A DNA stretch of 64,000 bases from Rhodeus uyekii (lineage: Eukaryota > Chordata > Actinopteri > Cypriniformes > Acheilognathidae): positions 2,501,001 to 2,565,000 of the forward strand of contig JAWRVZ010000056.1 of the NCBI GenBank assembly GCA_037043235.1, written 5' to 3'. The translations under genes were made by a program, and so were the position numbers. This document shows, in pieces, positions 59,621 to 64,000 of the stretch; the stretch's first letter is position 1, and each line of letters opens with the position of its first letter. The notes below the pieces were generated by a model. It had not been told where the DNA came from. It did not search any database and worked only from the letters and a program-made list of their open reading frames with translations.

Positions 59621-62199
59621 ACAAAAGGATTATGAGATGAGACAATGTTAAACATAAATTCCAAGAATATGTGTTTTTGCTTAAGATAGACTCTAATGTG
59701 GTCCCATTATAATTTCAAAATACATCTGAATAATCTGATCTAATAATCTAAACTCTTTAGGAAATGTTAGCTTCCTATTTGTCTCTCTCATTTTTCTACT
59801 GATGTTTAATTCTCTGAATAAGCATTTGAATCCTCAGTCACTGACTTTGTGACATATAAATGATCAGATGGGAAGTTTGTACATTTTAAATATGCAAAAA
59901 GTGTGATGGTGAAAGAAGAGAAAACTGTCAAGCTCTTTTTCTCATACTTGTGATGTACAGTTTTCAAAAGGGATGCTAGTGTTTTAGGTTTTAAAGAAAA
60001 CTGATTCAGATGGGGTGTAAATAAAGGCTTAGTATTTGGTGTTGGTTGCAATCTAGCTCTTGCTGGTGTGAATGTGTGGTGTTGCAGCCATGAATCGTTC
60101 AAAACCTGTATTGCATGGTTAGCTTAAATATCAGCATGCAAATAAGAGTGAAAAATAGGAAAAAGAAAATGTTCTTAAAAGGTTTTGATTTGTCCAGATA
60201 TATTTGGTTGCAGTAATGGTTCATGCAACAAATTGGTGCATTAGGAAATAACAGCAACATTTTTTGCTTTGTATGTTTATGTATTTAGTCATTATATTGA
60301 CTGCCATTCAAGACAGGTAATTTTTAGATATGTTTAGTTAGGTATGTTTAGACTAACCACAAGTTTGCAATCGTGTACAAAAGAATACTAATCCGAATTA
60401 AGTATGCAAATACGACATTGTCGCTGTTAGATTCTAAATGCTAAGAACAAACATTTTATCTCGTTTGATTAATTAATATTTGATACTTTAATACTAATAT
60501 TAATGCTAATAATGTCAGTATTGAGGAAGGAATATAAATACTGCTTGAACTATGTGAAATTTATGGTTATAAGTGAATGAAAAATTGCCATACAATTTTA
60601 TTAGTGCTCAGTTAAAACTTCACAGCAGGCTGCATCAGTTAGCTTGCATTCTATCACTATAGGAACGCCAGCGGACCACGTGGTGTGATGGTGGACATGT
60701 CTTTTGCCGAGATGGGTCCCTGTTTCTGTCAGCGTTTCACTCTCTCTCGCTCTCTCGATCTCTTTCCACTCACACCATCCAAGCACACTCACACAGCTTT
60801 ACACGTCTAACAAGTGCTGCAACAGGGGGAGTTATTTCTGACCCTTGGCTCACCAGCTCGTCACGGTGAATATTTCATGAGACATGGTATATTTATAAAG
60901 AAATTTACCTCAAACACTTTCCTCTCTCACCCTGCCTCACCTTGAGAGTGATCACACTGCTGGGCCCCTGTCAAATAAGAGCCCGCACCTGCCATTAATG
61001 TCGTCTTGAGTCTAGTGCCAGAACCGTTTGTAGGTGTTATGCAAATCGATTCATCAGGAGCAAAAAACGCTCGATGTTCAGGGCCTTACACTTTCAGTAT
61101 CAGCATACTTGATGGACACAGATTCGTTGTGATTTTTTTAAATTTGTGCAGGAATGAATAGTACTTGAAAGTCTTATCAATAGTGTAAAATAAGTATTAG
61201 TTAACATGGAGCAGTTCACCTCACTGAATCAGCCATGTTGAGATCACATGACCAGTTGAATAGGAATCACATTGTCAGATTATTTTATTGGAAACCTTTC
61301 CTCAGAATAAATTAATCATGGCTGACTGTGCACATTTCTGCTATGGTAACTGGACATGCTTTATTTTACTTTAGATGCTATATTCAGCACAATCTATCTT
61401 TAATTCTTCAAATATGCAAACTAACATCCTACGTTCACAGTGCACTGCAACATATTTTCATTGTACTTTTAGGTAGTTTTTTAGTGATAAAATGTGGTTG
61501 TTGTATTGTAACAGTGAGATTGTGGTATATCTCTCTGCTCAGAGCTTTTAATGCTCTGGAGAATGATCTGGTCCTGGCTTCAGTGATACTGAGCCTGGCC
61601 AGCCGGTTCCTGTTACGTGCCCTCACTTCCTACCTATTTTTGAGGTTTTGCCCAGAAAGATTTGTTTCGGAGTTTCACTTGCAGTGGTGTGGTGCCAGCA
61701 CTGTTTGCCAGCTTTGTAAACTGTGCATGATGTGCTTTGTTTTGAATGTTAGTAGAATTTGTCTTTGTTTGTCATTAGGTATTAGGGTAACTATGTAGGG
61801 TGCTGGAGTCATTCAGGTTTCATCGACTAGCATGGTTTAGTTTATCTTGCATGTACAGTTCACATTTTCTCTGATGTAATGTCTAAATTCAATATTTACA
61901 GAGCAGAATTGAGAGAACATGCGCTGCCCATTAGATGTTTAACATTGTTATGAAGCAGACTGAATTTTGAGTACATCAGAAGATGGTATATTTTTCTTAT
62001 TTTCTGCCCAGCAGAGATGAACATGCACAGTCCAGAATAAACAGATAACTGGATCCTCCCTCGCTGCGCAGAACATCTCAATTGAGAGTACATGTCCCTC
62101 TCCCAGAATCAACATATACACTGGGAGGGCTCTTCAATAAATAATGACACAACAGGCGCAGAGATATCGAAAACATGCTTCCATAATATGACACACATG

Positions 62200-62480
62200 C
62201 CATTTTTTCAATTAAGATTCACAAAGGCTTGGCAGGAGGACGGCCTGCCCTGGTGCAGGGGCATTGCCTGAATCAATGTGTACAGATAGATGTGTGTTTG
62301 ATTTTATATGCTGCTTCAGACACAGCTCTTTAGCTGGTCTTCTTGTTTTATTCCCTTTTAGTTGTTTCAATAAAGCCTGAAGTGCCAAACCAAGCGGCCG
62401 TTTTGAAGTGATAATTGCCCACTTTTGTCTAGTTTCTCCATTTTTTTTCTCACCCCTCTCTTTTTTTAATGTCTGCATTA
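62200..62480. promoter_or_regulatory. Candidate conserved non-coding element in bcl11b intron 2
   Basis: Unique block with CAATAAAGCCTGAAGTGCCA and AGTGATAATTGCCC words. Weak evidence, composition and texture only. Confidence 0.2.
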
Positions 62481-63375
62481 GCCACATTAGCCACTGGCTA
62501 AGATCAGACTTACAGTGGAGCATTTTTCTTTTCATTTCCCTCATGCATGCATTTCAAATTTGCAGCCTTGCCTTAATGGGCATTGAGGTTTTTGGGGTGT
62601 CCAACCCAATATGTAGGGATTTTTTTTCTTTTGTCATGTTGTCTTAGATGTACTATTGCACTTTTCAAACTTATTAACACTTGAGATTATTCATGTTGAA
62701 ATGTGCATTAATAGTTTGCTTACTGACTTAAACAGCATGCTAAGCCTTTACATTTTGAATAACTTGTGCTTTTACATTACAGTGTTGAAAAATATATTCA
62801 ATGATATATTTAAAGCTATTAGTTTTGCGGTCGTCACCTAAAGTAGAGTGTCTAATTTTAGCGACATCTCTGTTAATCTGCGATTGATTACGTGGCCCTC
62901 TGCGGTGCATGTCGAACCATCCTCCGTAGTTATAACATGGCCTTACATGTTGCCAAAGCCATTCCTTTTAGTGAACCAGACTTTAATTTCTTCCCTCCTG
63001 TGTGTTTAATCCACTACTTCAAAATTCAGGAAAGTGCTACCTTTACTTGGCTTTTGAAATGCCTTCCAAATCCTCAAATTTGGGTTGTGTCCAGCAGCGG
63101 CAAGAACAGGAAAAGCCAGGAGGAGTGAGAAGCTGAAAACGAGAGAGAAAGAGAGAGAGTGAAAGAACGAGAGAAAACAGTTTTAGTCATTAATAGACCA
63201 TAAAAAAGGAAAGCTGCATCCATGTTCTTCTCAGCATCTTGAAATCCTTTTCAGATTTTTGCCTCGTTGCTTTTTTCAGTTAATCACTTTGCATGCACTC
63301 ATTTAAATATTAAAATTTTCTTTAATCATCAAAGGCAGTGAGCCTCATGCATATTCATATCCGCACCCCCTACTC

Positions 63376-63376
<1 letters not shown>

Positions 63377-63412
<36 letters not shown>
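63377..63412 (+). repeat. Poly(C) run, 36 nt
   Basis: Thirty-six uninterrupted C. Unusually long, with G-quadruplex potential on the - strand. Confidence 0.9.
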
Positions 63413-63626
63413 ACGCTTCCCCCAGAATTACAGGTTCATTACCTCGCTCCAAAGCCAAACAGTCATTACCAAGAGCCAGCTTTTTAATTGCGGATGCCTG
63501 GCCATCATCGCCTTACTGCTAAGATTTAAACTTCCATAAGAATATAAAAAAAATATTTCCCAAGTTTGAAATATCTTAACATACTTCTTATACATTCTCT
63601 GTGTCTTGGAAAAAAGTACAGAGTTG

Positions 63627-63643
63627 GAGAGAGAGAAAGCGAG

Positions 63644-63696
<53 letters not shown>
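63627..63696. repeat. (GA)n microsatellite
   Basis: About 70 bp of GA units with AAGCGAGAAT interruptions near its start. Confidence 0.95.
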
Positions 63697-63700
<4 letters not shown>

Positions 63701-64000
63701 TGTTCTTTGGCTGGAGCTCTGAATATTTGTCAAGAGGCTTGACGAAAGTTGCATTTGCATAATGACTTTGTAGTTCTGCATTAATAAAATTTGCATATGA
63801 AGCCGTGTTAATTACTCCTGATCAGGCTTTTTTGCATTCATGCATGGTAATTTTCTGCGACTTGCGAGAATTGATGTCCTGGCGTCAGGGCTGTGATTGG
63901 TGGCAGTGGCGCTTGTGGATGTGGGGATTTGTGTGTGTGTATGAGTGCGTGTGTGCTTGCGTATTTGTGTTTGCAGGGTGGGGTGGTGGTGGTGGGATGG

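Larger units (their letters stand above)
55818..64000 (+). other. bcl11b: bcl11b intron 2 (5' 8.2 kb, runs off the window)
   Basis: Donor GTAGGT at 55818. AT-rich with islands of balanced composition at 59130-59620 and 62200-62480. It contains a 26-bp tandem duplication, a LINE tail, a poly(C)36 run and GA repeats. The 156-codon + frame at 61328-61798 has no recognisable domain. No further bcl11b exon is visible. Confidence 0.8.

Noticed and set aside
63428..63796. 122-codon - strand frame with serine-leucine repeats
   Set aside because: Produced by the GA microsatellite read on the complementary strand.

Overview
The window looks like nuclear DNA of a teleost fish, most likely a cyprinid (zebrafish/carp group). 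It is AT-rich, its genes have short exons in long introns with GT-AG borders, and it is full of dinucleotide repeats. It also carries dispersed repeats I associate with cyprinids: Tc1-like elements, an L2-like LINE tail, the family beginning like 'TTCACCCAAAAATGAAA', and the family ending 'CCCCAAACTTTTGAATGG'. The species cannot be fixed from the sequence alone. No bacterial, phage or CRISPR content is present.

Two genes are recognisable, both on the + strand and both cut by the window edges. Positions 645-14079 hold the last eight coding exons of setd3, the actin-histidine N-methyltransferase (456 codons counting those split by introns, equivalent to about human residues 140-594). Splice phases match throughout, the known catalytic and substrate residues in this part are intact, and the stop is at 14077-14079. 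Positions 43651-55817 hold the first two coding exons of bcl11b, a zinc-finger transcription factor of T-cell and neuronal development. The N-terminal NuRD-binding motif and the CCHC finger are present. The exons with the remaining zinc fingers lie beyond 64000. The gene order and orientation (setd3 upstream of bcl11b, same strand) match the human chromosome 14q32 locus.

The 28 kb between the genes (about 15.3-42.8 kb) has no convincing protein gene. It holds unique AT-rich DNA with several GC-richer islands, and a series of decayed transposons: an internally deleted Tc1 element (20.8-21.7 kb), an LTR-like relic (25.5-26.3 kb), a 181-bp MITE with TA flanks (29.7-29.8 kb), a retrotransposon gag relic beside an L2-like LINE tail (30.3-31.8 kb), a 693-bp TIR element (31.9-32.6 kb), a second Tc1 relic (33.7-34.0 kb) and a 520-bp compound CA satellite (34.05-34.57 kb). 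Intron 1 of bcl11b (11.7 kb) has many GT/GA tracts, a diverged tandem duplication, and a perfect 48-bp direct repeat just upstream of exon 2. Intron 2 runs off the window and contains a LINE tail and a 36-nt poly(C) run.

The arrangement fits a genomic regulatory block, in which a housekeeping gene (setd3) sits in the regulatory domain of a developmental regulator (bcl11b). The GC-richer islands in the introns and the intergenic region are candidate regulatory elements. That reading is inference and needs cross-species alignment. I did not find a clearly new biological system. The most unusual observations are the 48-bp perfect repeat, the duplicated segment in bcl11b intron 1, the satellite architecture at 34 kb, and the replacement of the acidic stretch in the bcl11b N-terminus.
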